A stretch of 39,807 bases of DNA from Hyphomicrobiales bacterium (GCA_900468805.1 UEIF01000051.1:1-39807); one strand, 5' to 3'; counted from the stretch's first letter, positions 32,227-39,807 are shown. A program made the numbers and translations. Notes: generated by a model not told the origin, from the sequence alone.

Positions 32227-33324
32227 GTGAACGCCATCGATACCGCCATCCGCACCGCGGCCACCAACATCACGCTTTCAGGCGTCACCAAGGCGTATGA
32301 TACAAAGGCTGTCGTCATCCCGCCGCTCGATGTCGAGCTGCGTGCCGGCGAATTCACCGTCGTGCTCGGTCCGTCGGGCTGCGGAAAATCCACGCTACTG
32401 CAGATGATTGCCGGGCTTGAGGCCGTCAGCGGCGGCAAGATCCTGTTCGGCAATCGCGAAGTGCAGGGCCTGGAGCCGAAGCAGCGCGGCTGCGCAATGG
32501 TCTTTCAGAATTATGCGCTCTATCCGCATATGACCGTGTTCCAGAACATGGCCTATAGTTTGCGCGTCGCCGGCCTTCCGAAGGCCGAACGCCAGCAGCG
32601 GGTCGGCGCTGTCGCAGAAATGCTCGGTCTATCAGCCTATCTCGACCGCAAGCCGGGGCAGCTTTCGGGCGGGCAGCGCCAGCGCGTGGCGATCGGCCGG
32701 GCGATCGTGCGTGAACCCGGCGTGCTGCTCTTCGACGAGCCGCTTTCCAATCTCGATGCGCAGCTGCGCCACGACATGCGCGTCGAACTCGCCGATCTGC
32801 ACAGGCGCATTGGGGCCACGACCGTCTTCGTGACCCATGACCAGGTGGAGGCGATGACGCTTGCCGACCGCATCCTCATCCTCAACAGGGGCAGCGTCGA
32901 GCAGTTCGATACACCGAAGGCGATCTATCATCGCCCGGCCTCGGTCTTCGTCGCAAAGTTCATCGGCGCGCCGCCCATGAACATTCTGCCTGTCACCGGC
33001 GACGGCTCCGTGTTGCGTCTGGCTGACGGGCAGGCGGTTGCCGAACACCACAAGGCCGGCGAATTTCAGCTCGGCATCCGCCCCGAGGATATCGCCGTCG
33101 AAACGGGTGGGCCGATCAAAGGCCGGCTCAAGCATTTCGAGGATCTTGGCTCGCATACAGTGCTATCAGCCGATCTCGCCGGCGCGCCCGTTCGTATCGC
33201 CACACCTTTCGGTGCCGATATCGATCCCGCTGCGGAGCTTTCCTTCTCCCTCCCACGATCCCGGCTGCACCTGTTTGATGGCGAGACAGGCCGTGCCATT
33301 CCGGATGCATTCGCCACGCATTGA
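32227..33324 (+). CDS. ugpC: sn-Glycerol-3-phosphate ABC transporter, ATP-binding protein
   Basis: This 365-residue ATPase energises the transporter. It has Walker A GPSGCGKST (about 48-56), Q-loop VFQNYALYPHMTV, signature LSGGQRQR, Walker B VLLFDEP, and VTHDQVEAMTLADRI with the H-loop His. After the ATPase core a TOBE-like region (about 235-355) contains LGIRPEDIAVE. This MalK/UgpC architecture fits the operon. The start is a GTG at 32227, one base after the ugpE stop and with GGAG eight bases before it; an ATG at 32173 within ugpE would add 18 unlikely residues. Confidence 0.92.
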   Translation: MNAIDTAIRTAATNITLSGVTKAYDTKAVVIPPLDVELRAGEFTVVLGPSGCGKSTLLQMIAGLEAVSGGKILFGNREVQGLEPKQRGCAMVFQNYALYPHMTVFQNMAYSLRVAGLPKAERQQRVGAVAEMLGLSAYLDRKPGQLSGGQRQRVAIGRAIVREPGVLLFDEPLSNLDAQLRHDMRVELADLHRRIGATTVFVTHDQVEAMTLADRILILNRGSVEQFDTPKAIYHRPASVFVAKFIGAPPMNILPVTGDGSVLRLADGQAVAEHHKAGEFQLGIRPEDIAVETGGPIKGRLKHFEDLGSHTVLSADLAGAPVRIATPFGADIDPAAELSFSLPRSRLHLFDGETGRAIPDAFATH

Positions 33325-33335
33325 AAGACCTCTCC

Positions 33336-34166
33336 ATGAACTACACAAACTACGTGCGCGACCCCAGCAGGGATTGCGCAGTCGCGGCGCATCGCGGCAT
33401 TTGGCGCAACGCGCCGGAAAACAGCCTCCCTGCCATCGAAGCGGCGATCCGTGCCGGCTGCGATATCGTCGAGATCGACGTGCGCCGCAGCGCCGATGGC
33501 GGCCTCTTCCTGCTGCATGACAGGACGCTGCATCGCATGGCGGGTATCGACGAGATGCCGGAGACATTGACATCCGCGCAACTGGCCGGCCTGACGCTGA
33601 AGAACCGCAATGGCGGCGAAGGCAATGAGATGACGGGTGAAAGACTGCCGAGCCTGCGGGATCTCTTCGATCTCACCCGCGATCGCATCTTCCTGCATCT
33701 CGACGTGAAGGACCGGACCGTCATTCCCGAGGTCATCGCCTGCGCCCGCGATATGGGCGTCGCGGCCCAGGTGGATTTCTGGGGCAGTCTTCGATCGGCC
33801 GAGGATCTTGCCTGGGTGCGCGAGGCGATCATTCCACACGGCGTGCTGTTCATGGCCAAGTCACGGATCGGCGCTACGCATGCTGAGGCCGAGCTGGATC
33901 TGCTGTTCCAGCTCGCGCCTGATGTCTGCGAAGTCTGCTTCGACCGCATCGAGGATATCGCCGGTCTCCACGCCCGCGCCCGTCATGGGGGCATGGCGCT
34001 CTGGGCGAATACGCTCGATTCCGTGGCCTTTGCCGGCTTCACCGATACCGCCGCCATGCAGGATCCCGATGCCATCTGGGGCCGGCTTATCGGGGCCGGC
34101 ATCTCGCTTATCCAGACCGACGAACCGGTCGCACTGAAATCATATCTCGCCAGCCGCCGCGGCTGA
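33336..34166 (+). CDS. Glycerophosphodiester phosphodiesterase family protein, first copy
   Basis: This 276-residue TIM-barrel enzyme has the family's metal and phosphate residues: His19-Arg20 (AAHRGIWRNAPENS), Glu46 and Asp48 (VEIDVRRSADG), and His61 (LLHD). GDPDs cleave glycerophosphodiesters to glycerol-3-phosphate and an alcohol. There is no signal peptide, so it acts in the cytoplasm after import by Ugp. The C-terminal ANTLDSVAF and GRLIGAGISLIQTDEP resemble the second copy. It follows ugpC by 11 bases. The upstream in-frame TTG (33321) is a less likely start; the ATG at 33336 aligns with its paralogue. Confidence 0.9.
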   Translation: MNYTNYVRDPSRDCAVAAHRGIWRNAPENSLPAIEAAIRAGCDIVEIDVRRSADGGLFLLHDRTLHRMAGIDEMPETLTSAQLAGLTLKNRNGGEGNEMTGERLPSLRDLFDLTRDRIFLHLDVKDRTVIPEVIACARDMGVAAQVDFWGSLRSAEDLAWVREAIIPHGVLFMAKSRIGATHAEAELDLLFQLAPDVCEVCFDRIEDIAGLHARARHGGMALWANTLDSVAFAGFTDTAAMQDPDAIWGRLIGAGISLIQTDEPVALKSYLASRRG

Positions 34167-34182
34167 CACATAAGGAAAGACC

Positions 34183-35043
34183 ATGAGCTACAAAGACTTC
34201 ATCGCCGACCCGAACCGTTCCTGCGCCATCGTTGCCCATCGGGGCGCCTGGCATGGCGCGCCGGAAAACAGCCTGGCCTCCATCGAAAGGGCCATCGCTG
34301 TCGGTGCCGATATCGTCGAAATCGACGTGCGCAAGAGCGCCGATGGCGAGCTTTTCCTGATGCACGACGACACGCTGTTGCGCATGGCCGGAATCGACCG
34401 CGACGCCGAAACCTTCACCATGTCGGAACTACAGGCGATCGCACTGCGCGAAGACGATGGCGGCGAAAGCCGCGCCATCTCCGACCAGCGCATTCCGACA
34501 TTGAAGCAGGTTTTCGAGGCCATTCGCGGCCGCATCTTCGCCGATCTCGACCTGAAGGATCGCGGCCTGTTTTCGGAAGTCGCAGCCTGCGCCCGCGAGA
34601 TGGGCGTGGCGTCCTCCGTCGACCTCAAGACCGTCGTGATGAACCGTGCTGACATCGACTGGGTGCGTGCCCAGAATATCGAAGGCGTGCCGTTCATGGC
34701 GATGGCGCAGTTTTCGGCTGGCAATGTCAGCGAGAGGCTGGCACTGCTTTCGGAGCTCAAGCCCTTCATGTGCGAGCTGCGCTTCGATGATCTCAGGACC
34801 ATCGCCGACAACCAGCAGCTCTTCAGGGATGCCAGTATGGCGATCTGGTTCAACACGCTGGATATGGCGGCGAGCGGCGAATGGACAGATCCGAGGGCAC
34901 TCATCGAGCCCGACGCCATCTGGGGCCGCCTGATGGATGCCGGTATCAGCACGATCCAGACCGACGAGCCGGCCGCCCTGCGACGCTATATCGAAGCGCG
35001 GAAAGTATCGCGAAAGCCGGCTGAGACCCTCGTCGCCGGTTGA
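34183..35043 (+). CDS. Glycerophosphodiester phosphodiesterase family protein, second copy
   Basis: This 286-residue protein is similar end to end to the previous gene, with the key residues at the same positions: His19 (VAHRGAWHGAPENS), Glu46 and Asp48 (VEIDVRKSADG), and His61 (LMHD). Differences concentrate in residues 75-170 and in a longer basic C-terminus, suggesting that the two copies have diverged in substrate. It has AAGGAAAG before the ATG and lies 16 bases after the first copy, so both are probably the last genes of the ugp operon. A hairpin follows. Confidence 0.9.
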   Translation: MSYKDFIADPNRSCAIVAHRGAWHGAPENSLASIERAIAVGADIVEIDVRKSADGELFLMHDDTLLRMAGIDRDAETFTMSELQAIALREDDGGESRAISDQRIPTLKQVFEAIRGRIFADLDLKDRGLFSEVAACAREMGVASSVDLKTVVMNRADIDWVRAQNIEGVPFMAMAQFSAGNVSERLALLSELKPFMCELRFDDLRTIADNQQLFRDASMAIWFNTLDMAASGEWTDPRALIEPDAIWGRLMDAGISTIQTDEPAALRRYIEARKVSRKPAETLVAG

Positions 35044-35060
35044 TCCTCTCCTGATGCGCC

Positions 35061-35087
35061 GGCCACCCGCCGAAAGGCGAGGTGGCC
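35061..35087. terminator. Stem-loop between ugp operon end and cupin gene
   Basis: GGCCACC-CGCC pairs with GGCG-(A)-GGTGGCC around GAAA, with a single bulged A. It lies between convergent genes and could end both transcripts, though neither side has a strong T-run. Confidence 0.55.
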
Positions 35088-35103
35088 CGCATGGTCCGCT
35101 GGG

Positions 35104-35502
35104 TTATTTCACAGGCACGACAAGCGGCGAGCCCTTTGTGGCGATGTAGGTCGCCAGTTCCGAGGCCTTGCCGTCGCCGACATTTCTGGCCGAATGGGCA
35201 ACGCCCGTGGGGATGAACAGCGACTGGCCGGCCTTCAGCGTCACCGGCTTTTGGCCATCCAGCTGATATTCCAGCGCGCCTTCGATGACATAGGCGATTT
35301 CTTCGCCTGGATGGTTGTGTTTGGGCGCAGAGGCGCCTGGGGCGAAATCGACCCGGACCTGGATGGCTTCATGGCCGGGCACGTCGATATCGTTCTGCAC
35401 GAGGTCGGTGCGCTGGATCGGCTGCTCGGCATTGGCCCTGGTCAGTTGCATCGTGCCGGCGATGACGAGAGCGCCCGCTGCCATGATCATGATTGTCCTC
35501 AT
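35104..35502 (-). CDS. Periplasmic cupin-domain protein
   Basis: This 132-residue protein has a cleavable signal (MRTIMIMAAGALVIAGTMQL, to about ANA) and one cupin barrel. The metal-binding motif 1 is PKHNHPGEEIAYVIEGALEY, with His, His and Glu, and motif 2 is LFIPTGVAHSARN with a third His. Exported single cupins of this type are common in proteobacteria with no known substrate; some are quercetinase-like. The start ATG at 35502 immediately begins the signal peptide. It is not obviously part of an operon. Confidence 0.85.
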   Translation of the reverse strand: MRTIMIMAAGALVIAGTMQLTRANAEQPIQRTDLVQNDIDVPGHEAIQVRVDFAPGASAPKHNHPGEEIAYVIEGALEYQLDGQKPVTLKAGQSLFIPTGVAHSARNVGDGKASELATYIATKGSPLVVPVK

Positions 35503-35631
35503 CTGTCTGTCCTTCCGTCCCTAGCTTGAGCCCCTGATCGGGCGACGGGTTATTTGAACAGACGGATGAATGTGAAATGTTTCAGAAGAGGGGGTTTTTT
35601 GTATCGCCGTGTATCCGTCAGACGCTCCCCG

Positions 35632-36492
35632 TCAAGGATTTGCCTCAAGTGCCCCGAGATGCTGATCGAGCGTCATCCTGCCCCAATGACGACGCTCGGG
35701 CATTTCGAAGCCGGTGTCGATGGTGACTTCGGTCATCTTCGCGTAACAACGGGCGGCCGCCCATGAGAAGCCGAGCCCGAGATAGTATTCCTCGAATTTT
35801 TCACGAGGGATCGTCTCGACCGTGACCGGGAGCCCGAGACGCGATGAGAGGGTCTTGGCGACGTCGGCGAAGGAATAGCGCTCCGGACCTTCCACATAGT
35901 CTATGCCGACATCATCGACTGGGCTTTCCAGGCGAGCGGCGGCAGCCTGTCCGAGATCCCTTGGCGAAACCATCGGTATCTTCATGTCTGCGGGGAAGGG
36001 CGTGGGCAGGCGGCCGGTCTCTTTCGCCGGCTGCAGCAGCATGTCGAGATTGGTGAAGTAATAGGCGCCACGGTTGATGGCGGCCGGAATGCCGCTTGCC
36101 TTCACGAGGCGCTCGAATTCATAGAGCACCGAGAGATCGCCGATCCCGTCGCCATCCAGCGCTCCGTAGGTCGATGCCACGACGAGCTTCTCGAGCCCGG
36201 AATCCTGGAGTGCTGCGGCAATGCTTCTGACGGTCTTCAGTTCCTCGGCGTTGGTATCGCGTCCGGTATCGGCCGGCGGATTCAGCAGGAAGGCTCGACG
36301 CCCTTTTTGCAGGATGGAACGAAGCAGCCCGGTATCCGCCACATCAGCAACGAAGGGTTCAACGCCGTCTTGTTCGATGGCCGCAGCCTTCTGCGCGCTG
36401 TGAACGACGGCGATGACTTTCTCGCCAGACCGTCGCAATGTGTCGATGACGGCAGAGCCTATGTTTCCGGACGCACCAAGGATGACATACAT
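35632..36492 (-). CDS. NmrA-type NAD(P)-binding protein
   Basis: This 286-residue atypical short-chain dehydrogenase has the Rossmann glycine motif VILGASGNIGSAV at the N-terminus and VVASTYGALDG at the strand carrying the usual Ser. The catalytic Tyr-x-x-x-Lys is not clear, as in the NmrA/HSCARG and QOR2-like groups that bind NADP as sensors or quinone reductases. Its C-terminus (residues 230-286) is a helical substrate cap. The function is unknown. It has no operon partner. Confidence 0.8.
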   Translation of the reverse strand: MYVILGASGNIGSAVIDTLRRSGEKVIAVVHSAQKAAAIEQDGVEPFVADVADTGLLRSILQKGRRAFLLNPPADTGRDTNAEELKTVRSIAAALQDSGLEKLVVASTYGALDGDGIGDLSVLYEFERLVKASGIPAAINRGAYYFTNLDMLLQPAKETGRLPTPFPADMKIPMVSPRDLGQAAAARLESPVDDVGIDYVEGPERYSFADVAKTLSSRLGLPVTVETIPREKFEEYYLGLGFSWAAARCYAKMTEVTIDTGFEMPERRHWGRMTLDQHLGALEANP

Positions 36493-36733
36493 GGTGAAAC
36501 CTCGCAGGTAGCAGATGCATAACTGCGCTGACCGTTTGAGGTTCCGTCACCGATATCGCGGAGCGCAGGCGACAGCACGGGCGAGGGCAGGTGTGTCCGA
36601 TGATGCCCTTGCAGAAGTCCGTTCGGGCCCGGACCGAAGGCGGCTGCGCAGGTCTGAATATCCTGATAGGAATAGCCGACGGGTGAGGCTTGGTCTCGGA
36701 CCGGAATAGTGCTGCCAACGCTGCAGGTGACCT

Positions 36734-37270
36734 TTGCCTTTTGCCGTTTTCATGGAATTGGATCCGTACGGTGCCGCAGGCCTTCAGCCGATTATCGAGC
36801 ATGTGGAGCGTATTTCGCCCAATGCCGCGACACCGCGCAGCTTGAACGTTGAGCCGCATATAACGCTCGCCGTTTATGACGGGCTCGACCCTGAGCCTCT
36901 CGCAAGGGCGCTCGACCACTTCAGCGCGGACATGCGCGCTCCCAGCGTCAAGCTTTCGAGTATCGGTCTTTTTCCCGGACCAGCATCGGTTCTATTCGCC
37001 GCGCCTGTCGTCTCTGCGGAGCTGCTTGCCCTTCATCGAGAATTTCACGAGGCAGCCGCCTCGGCAGGGGCGGCGTGCTGGCCCTACTATCTTCCGGGAA
37101 ACTGGGTGCCACATGTCACGCTCGGTGAGCAACTGAGCCCCGAGGAGGTCGGGGCCGCAATCGGCGGCGCGATTGGTCTCTGGCAACCGGTGGCCGCAGG
37201 CTTGCACCGGATCTCACTCGTTCGCTTCCATCCGATAGATCTGTTGTGGCATCGGCAATTGCCGGGCTGA
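36734..37270 (+). CDS. 2'-5' RNA ligase family (2H phosphoesterase) protein
   Basis: This 178-residue protein contains two His-x-Thr motifs, H42-I-T44 in EPHITLAVYDG and H127-V-T129 in WVPHVTLGEQ, which line the active site of the 2H phosphoesterases (LigT/AKAP-like). They cleave 2',3'-cyclic or 2',5' phosphate bonds; the substrate here is unknown. The start is a TTG at 36734 with AGGTGA before it. That start gives the first beta strand PFAVFMELDP, which is needed for the fold, so it is preferred over the ATG at 36752. It is convergent with the DUF1127 gene. Confidence 0.8.
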   Translation: MPFAVFMELDPYGAAGLQPIIEHVERISPNAATPRSLNVEPHITLAVYDGLDPEPLARALDHFSADMRAPSVKLSSIGLFPGPASVLFAAPVVSAELLALHREFHEAAASAGAACWPYYLPGNWVPHVTLGEQLSPEEVGAAIGGAIGLWQPVAAGLHRISLVRFHPIDLLWHRQLPG

Positions 37271-37284
37271 GCCTGTTTGGTCGC

Positions 37285-37446
37285 TTATGCGCGCCAGAAG
37301 GGCCGGTGGCTTTCCTCGTAAGCGGCATCCCGTGTCATGCCGAAATCCCTCAGCGTTTCGTCGGGCAGGGTATCCAGCTCACGGGCGAAGAGGCGTCGCT
37401 CGCTCCAGCGTTCCAGCCACACGCGGAGCGTATCTGTCATGTGCAT
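37285..37446 (-). CDS. DUF1127 small protein
   Basis: This 53-residue protein has the YjiS-like DUF1127 pattern: an amphipathic N-terminus (MTDTLRVWLERWSERR), then ARELDTLPDETLRDFGMTR. Arginine-rich DUF1127 proteins in Agrobacterium affect phosphate and carbon metabolism, and others bind RNA. The frame is open nine codons upstream, but the ATG at 37446 has AAAGGA nine bases before it. It is divergent from the downstream LysR gene. Confidence 0.87.
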   Translation of the reverse strand: MHMTDTLRVWLERWSERRLFARELDTLPDETLRDFGMTRDAAYEESHRPFWRA

Positions 37447-37615
37447 GATGAAATTTCCTTTCTCTGTTGGCAAAACTCACCTAACATTAACGCGGTCTTA
37501 GGCGGCAATTTCCATTCGTTTTGCTTGGATGTCATGATTTTATGGCAGTATTCGAAGCTGGAAAAGCGCGTTATCTTGACCGTATCCGTTAGAAAATCTC
37601 ACATATAGGAAATCC

Positions 37616-38506
37616 ATGGCCCGCAATCTGCCGCCGCTGTCTTATCTCCGGGCCTTCGAGGCCACGGCACGTCTCGGCTCGGTGACACGGGCAGCCGACG
37701 AACTGGGGCGCACGCATGGGGCGGTTTCCAAGCAGCTGCAGCTTCTGCAGGAGCAGCTTGGGATTCCTGTCTTCGAGAAATCGGGAACGGGGCTTCGGCT
37801 GAATGAGGACGGCGCGGCGTTTTTTGCCACCGTGTCGCGCGCCTTCGATCTCCTGGAGGAGCGCTATCATGAGCTGAAGGCGAGCCGGAACGAGGCGAGC
37901 GTGCACATCGCCTGCAGCGCCACCTTCGCCATGATCTGGCTCGTGCCGCGCCTGGCGGAATTCTACAGCCTCTATCCGAACTGCCGCGTGCAGCTTTCGA
38001 TGTCGTCAAGCACGCGTGACGGCGGCACGAACCGGGCAAGGGATGGCGTGGATTTTACGCTGAGCTGGGATCGCCTGTCGCGCCCGCAGGTGAAGGGCGA
38101 GTTCGTGCCGCTCGCCTCCGTCTCCTTCGGCCTGGTGTCCGCACCGGATTATCCCGTTCGCGCCGAAAGCGAGGAATTAAGCTTCCCGACCCGCATTTCC
38201 CCCGACCATATGAGCGAACAATGGACGAGCTGGCAGGCGGCGACCGGGCAGCGGATCTCGGCGCAGTCAGAGCTCTATTTTCCGCATATGCATCTCTGCG
38301 TCAGCGCGGCCGTCACCGGGCTTGGCGTCGCGCTGGTCGAGCGGCGCTTTGCGCTCACCGAGCTGAAGAGCGGCAAGCTTGTGGAGCGATCGGAATTCCT
38401 GACATACGAAGACGGTTTCGTGGCGATCATGAAGCCTGGCCGGGCGCTCTCGCCGGCTGCCGGCCATTTTCTCGACTGGCTACGCGACGCCTTCGTGCGG
38501 GAATAG
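37616..38506 (+). CDS. LysR-family transcriptional regulator (GcvA-like)
   Basis: This 296-residue regulator has an N-terminal winged helix with LPPLSYLRAFEATARLGSVT and AADELGRTHGAVSKQLQLLQ, which matches the GcvA/AmpR branch of LysR proteins. The wing contains VFEKSGTGLRLNEDG, and the effector domain (about 90-290) contains VHIACSATFAMIWLVPRLAEF. The start ATG has ATAGGA six bases before it. The divergent DUF1127 gene is the nearest candidate target, but the regulon is unknown. Confidence 0.9.
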   Translation: MARNLPPLSYLRAFEATARLGSVTRAADELGRTHGAVSKQLQLLQEQLGIPVFEKSGTGLRLNEDGAAFFATVSRAFDLLEERYHELKASRNEASVHIACSATFAMIWLVPRLAEFYSLYPNCRVQLSMSSSTRDGGTNRARDGVDFTLSWDRLSRPQVKGEFVPLASVSFGLVSAPDYPVRAESEELSFPTRISPDHMSEQWTSWQAATGQRISAQSELYFPHMHLCVSAAVTGLGVALVERRFALTELKSGKLVERSEFLTYEDGFVAIMKPGRALSPAAGHFLDWLRDAFVRE

Positions 38507-38557
38507 GTGCGTCGCAAGGGCACAATCGCGACGAGGCTGAATCCGGATGTTTTCTGT

Positions 38558-38586
38558 TTGTTCTTTTTTCGCCGATAAGTTACATT
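38558..38586 (+). promoter_or_regulatory. Possible promoter of the small secreted protein gene
   Basis: TTGTTC (38558-38563), a 17-base spacer and TACATT (38581-38586) lie about 40 bases before the ATG at 38626. The region is T-rich. Three of six and four of six consensus bases match, so tentative. Confidence 0.35.
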
Positions 38587-38625
38587 GCCCTCGTGTGCCG
38601 CCGATTTCGCGAAAATGGAGTTTGC

Positions 38626-38922
38626 ATGAAGGCGGTTTTGTTTGGGATTTTCTTGCTGACCGCCGGGAATGCGTCTGCTTCCTGCGAGCTGGTTTCGGCT
38701 CCATGTTCCACCGACAGTTCGGACAATACCTATATCAGAGAGCAGAATCTCGGCGGCGGCTACAATACCTATCGAAATGGGGATCTCTACTCGCAGACGC
38801 ATCAGCAGCTCAACGGCAGCTATCGAGAGACCTATTCGAGCGGCGGCTACCGGACTTATTACAGCGACCCCAATCGCAGCGAGCCCTATCACGATAACAG
38901 GAAGAGCAGGGACGGACACTGA
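38626..38922 (+). CDS. Small secreted Tyr/Gly/Ser-rich protein, unknown function
   Basis: This 98-residue protein begins with a signal peptide (MKAVLFGIFLLTAGNASA, 18 residues). Two cysteines follow soon after (SCELVSAPC). The rest is rich in Tyr, Ser, Gly and Asn, with repeated Gly-Tyr-x-Thr-Tyr units: GGGYNTYRNGDLYSQT and GGYRTYYSDPN. GGAG precedes the ATG. I do not recognise the family. The composition suggests an extracellular or surface protein of low order, but this is inferred. Confidence 0.72.
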   Translation: MKAVLFGIFLLTAGNASASCELVSAPCSTDSSDNTYIREQNLGGGYNTYRNGDLYSQTHQQLNGSYRETYSSGGYRTYYSDPNRSEPYHDNRKSRDGH

Positions 38923-38945
38923 GGCGGGGCTCTTGGGACTGAGAC

Positions 38946-39176
38946 TCAAAGAGCGGAAAGAGCGTCCAGGATCATCCCCAATCCGTTTGGCGACAACAGG
39001 CTGAGAACGGCACCGACAACGATGCCTGCGAACCCGAGCGCCAGCGCGCCGACAAGTCCGTGATGCTCCCAGCCATATTGGGCTGCCATCTGCGTTACGA
39101 CCGCCACGACCAGAAGCGTCCAGACGATCCTGACGGCGAAGAGCAGGCGGCGGAGCACTCGCTTGTCTTGCGTCAT
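38946..39176 (-). CDS. Small two-helix membrane protein, unknown
   Basis: This 76-residue protein has a basic N-terminus (MTQDKRVLRR) and two hydrophobic helices, at about 12-32 (LFAVRIVWTLLVVAVVTQMA) and 41-61 (LVGALALGFAGIVVGAVLSL). The frame is open further upstream but those residues look like random Arg/Pro-rich sequence. No function is recognised. The codon pattern and the two clear helices support a real gene, but this is moderate evidence. Confidence 0.55.
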   Translation of the reverse strand: MTQDKRVLRRLLFAVRIVWTLLVVAVVTQMAAQYGWEHHGLVGALALGFAGIVVGAVLSLLSPNGLGMILDALSAL

Positions 39177-39336
39177 GGCAGAGCGGAAATTCCGTGGAGC
39201 GCCTCGTTTCTTCGTATGTAGGTTGCAATTTCGAGTTTCACCAGAGGCTGCCTGCCGTCTTCTGCGGAACTGGCTATCGGGCGACGACGGCCGTGCGGGA
39301 CAAAATCGCGCAGCCTCTTGCCCCTTGGCCCCCGGG

Positions 39337-39807
39337 TCAGTCTTCCACCAACTCAATCTCGGGACGGCCGGCAAGGGTGAGCCGCAGGCGGCCGCGGTCG
39401 GCGCGCTCGAGCATGATCGGGCCTGCCTTTTCCTCCAGTCGCCGGCGCAGCAAGATCAGCCGGGTCTCCAGATTGTCCTTGAAATCCGGCAGTTGCAGGC
39501 GGCGGTCGCGGCGTATCTCGCGGTTCAGAAAGTCCTGCTTGCCGGTGCGCGCATAGTCTTCGAGGAAATGCAGGAGCAGCCGCCCCGGCACGCCACGGAT
39601 GAGATAATCGTCGTCGACGAACAGCGAGCCGTCGCGCGGATAGAAGCGCACGGCGATGCGTCGGCCGGCGGGCACGCTGCCGGAGTGGCCGGCCGGCGCG
39701 TCGGTCTTTTCGCGCCCGTTCGTCTCCGCCCGCTCGCGTTCCTCGGAAAGAAAGGAGAGCGCGGTGGCCAGATGCGCGGCGATCACGGTCAGCGCCTCCT
39801 CGTCGCG
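39337..39807 (-). CDS. GAF-like C-terminus with winged-helix-type domain, 5' partial
   Basis: The minus-strand frame is open to the window edge (RDEEALTVIAAHLATALSFL at the edge). A closing helix of this sort is typical of GAF domains. A variable linker follows, then about 100 residues (IAVRFYPRDGSLFVDDDYLI, GVPGRLLLHFLEDYARTG, then FKDNLETRLILLRRRLEEK) that read like a winged-helix fold. The combination suggests a GAF-sensing regulator or adenylate-cyclase-like protein, but the N-terminus and any catalytic domain are outside the window. Both the domain calls are inferred from pattern only. Confidence 0.5.
   Translation of the reverse strand, partial: RDEEALTVIAAHLATALSFLSEERERAETNGREKTDAPAGHSGSVPAGRRIAVRFYPRDGSLFVDDDYLIRGVPGRLLLHFLEDYARTGKQDFLNREIRRDRRLQLPDFKDNLETRLILLRRRLEEKAGPIMLERADRGRLRLTLAGRPEIELVED

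Noticed and set aside
30453..32453. 666-codon minus-strand frame opposite ugpA and ugpE
   Set aside because: Composed of Arg/Asp/Glu/His-rich sequence without family features; ugpA and ugpE are clear on the plus strand.

Overview
The window looks like chromosomal DNA of a Rhizobium-type alphaproteobacterium. The reasons are the high GC content, the gene families (a RopA-like porin end, Usg, a DUF1127 protein, a LysR pair, ugp and ssu ABC systems) and short dispersed intergenic repeats of the rhizobial kind. This assignment is inferred from protein families, not from a marker gene. No rRNA, tRNA, insertion sequence, phage gene or CRISPR array was seen.

Layout. 1-3150: porin 3' end, a LysR regulator, then on the minus strand a 3-hydroxyisobutyrate-dehydrogenase-type reductase with an AlkD-type repair protein. 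3319-7489: an alkanesulfonate system, ssuA-ssuD-ssuC-ssuB, with no ssuE; a perfect hairpin lies between ssuA and ssuD, and a similar 15-base element precedes both genes. 7654-10205: two convergent glutathione transferases, a TPR-methyltransferase and usg. 10368-12888 (minus): a HisJ/Q/M-type amino-acid ABC system without its ATPase, with a terminator between the binding protein and the permeases. 13215-15449: an OmpA-domain protein with a long Ala/Pro/Gln/Glu tract. 15535-17806 (minus): a repeat bounded by inverted ends that supplies the end of mobB, then mobB, mobA and an EamA exporter. 18119-20998: a large chemoreceptor and a CsbD-type protein, each with a strong terminator. 21162-23627: SDR, moaA, DUF971. 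23661-26968: ltrA, and a marR gene divergent from a hydrolase-PPOX pair with a palindromic operator between them. 27301-35043: a Gfa-type protein, a ROK regulator divergent from ugpBAEC, and two tandem glycerophosphodiesterases. 35104-39807: cupin, NmrA-type protein, 2'-5' RNA ligase-like protein, DUF1127, LysR, a small Tyr/Gly-rich secreted protein, a small membrane protein and a partial GAF-like protein.

How the genes work together. The ssu block imports sulfonates and releases sulfite as a sulfur source. The ugp block probably imports glycerol-3-phosphate or glycerophosphodiesters, cleaved in the cytoplasm by the two GDPDs and controlled by the divergent ROK protein rather than obviously by a Pho box. 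moaA, mobA and mobB give the first and last steps of molybdenum cofactor synthesis. The most distinctive arrangements are the ROK-ugpBAEC-GDPD-GDPD block, the repeat that encodes the MobB tail, the ATPase-less amino-acid transporter and the MarR-hydrolase-PPOX unit. I did not find a clear defence system or other wholly new machinery.
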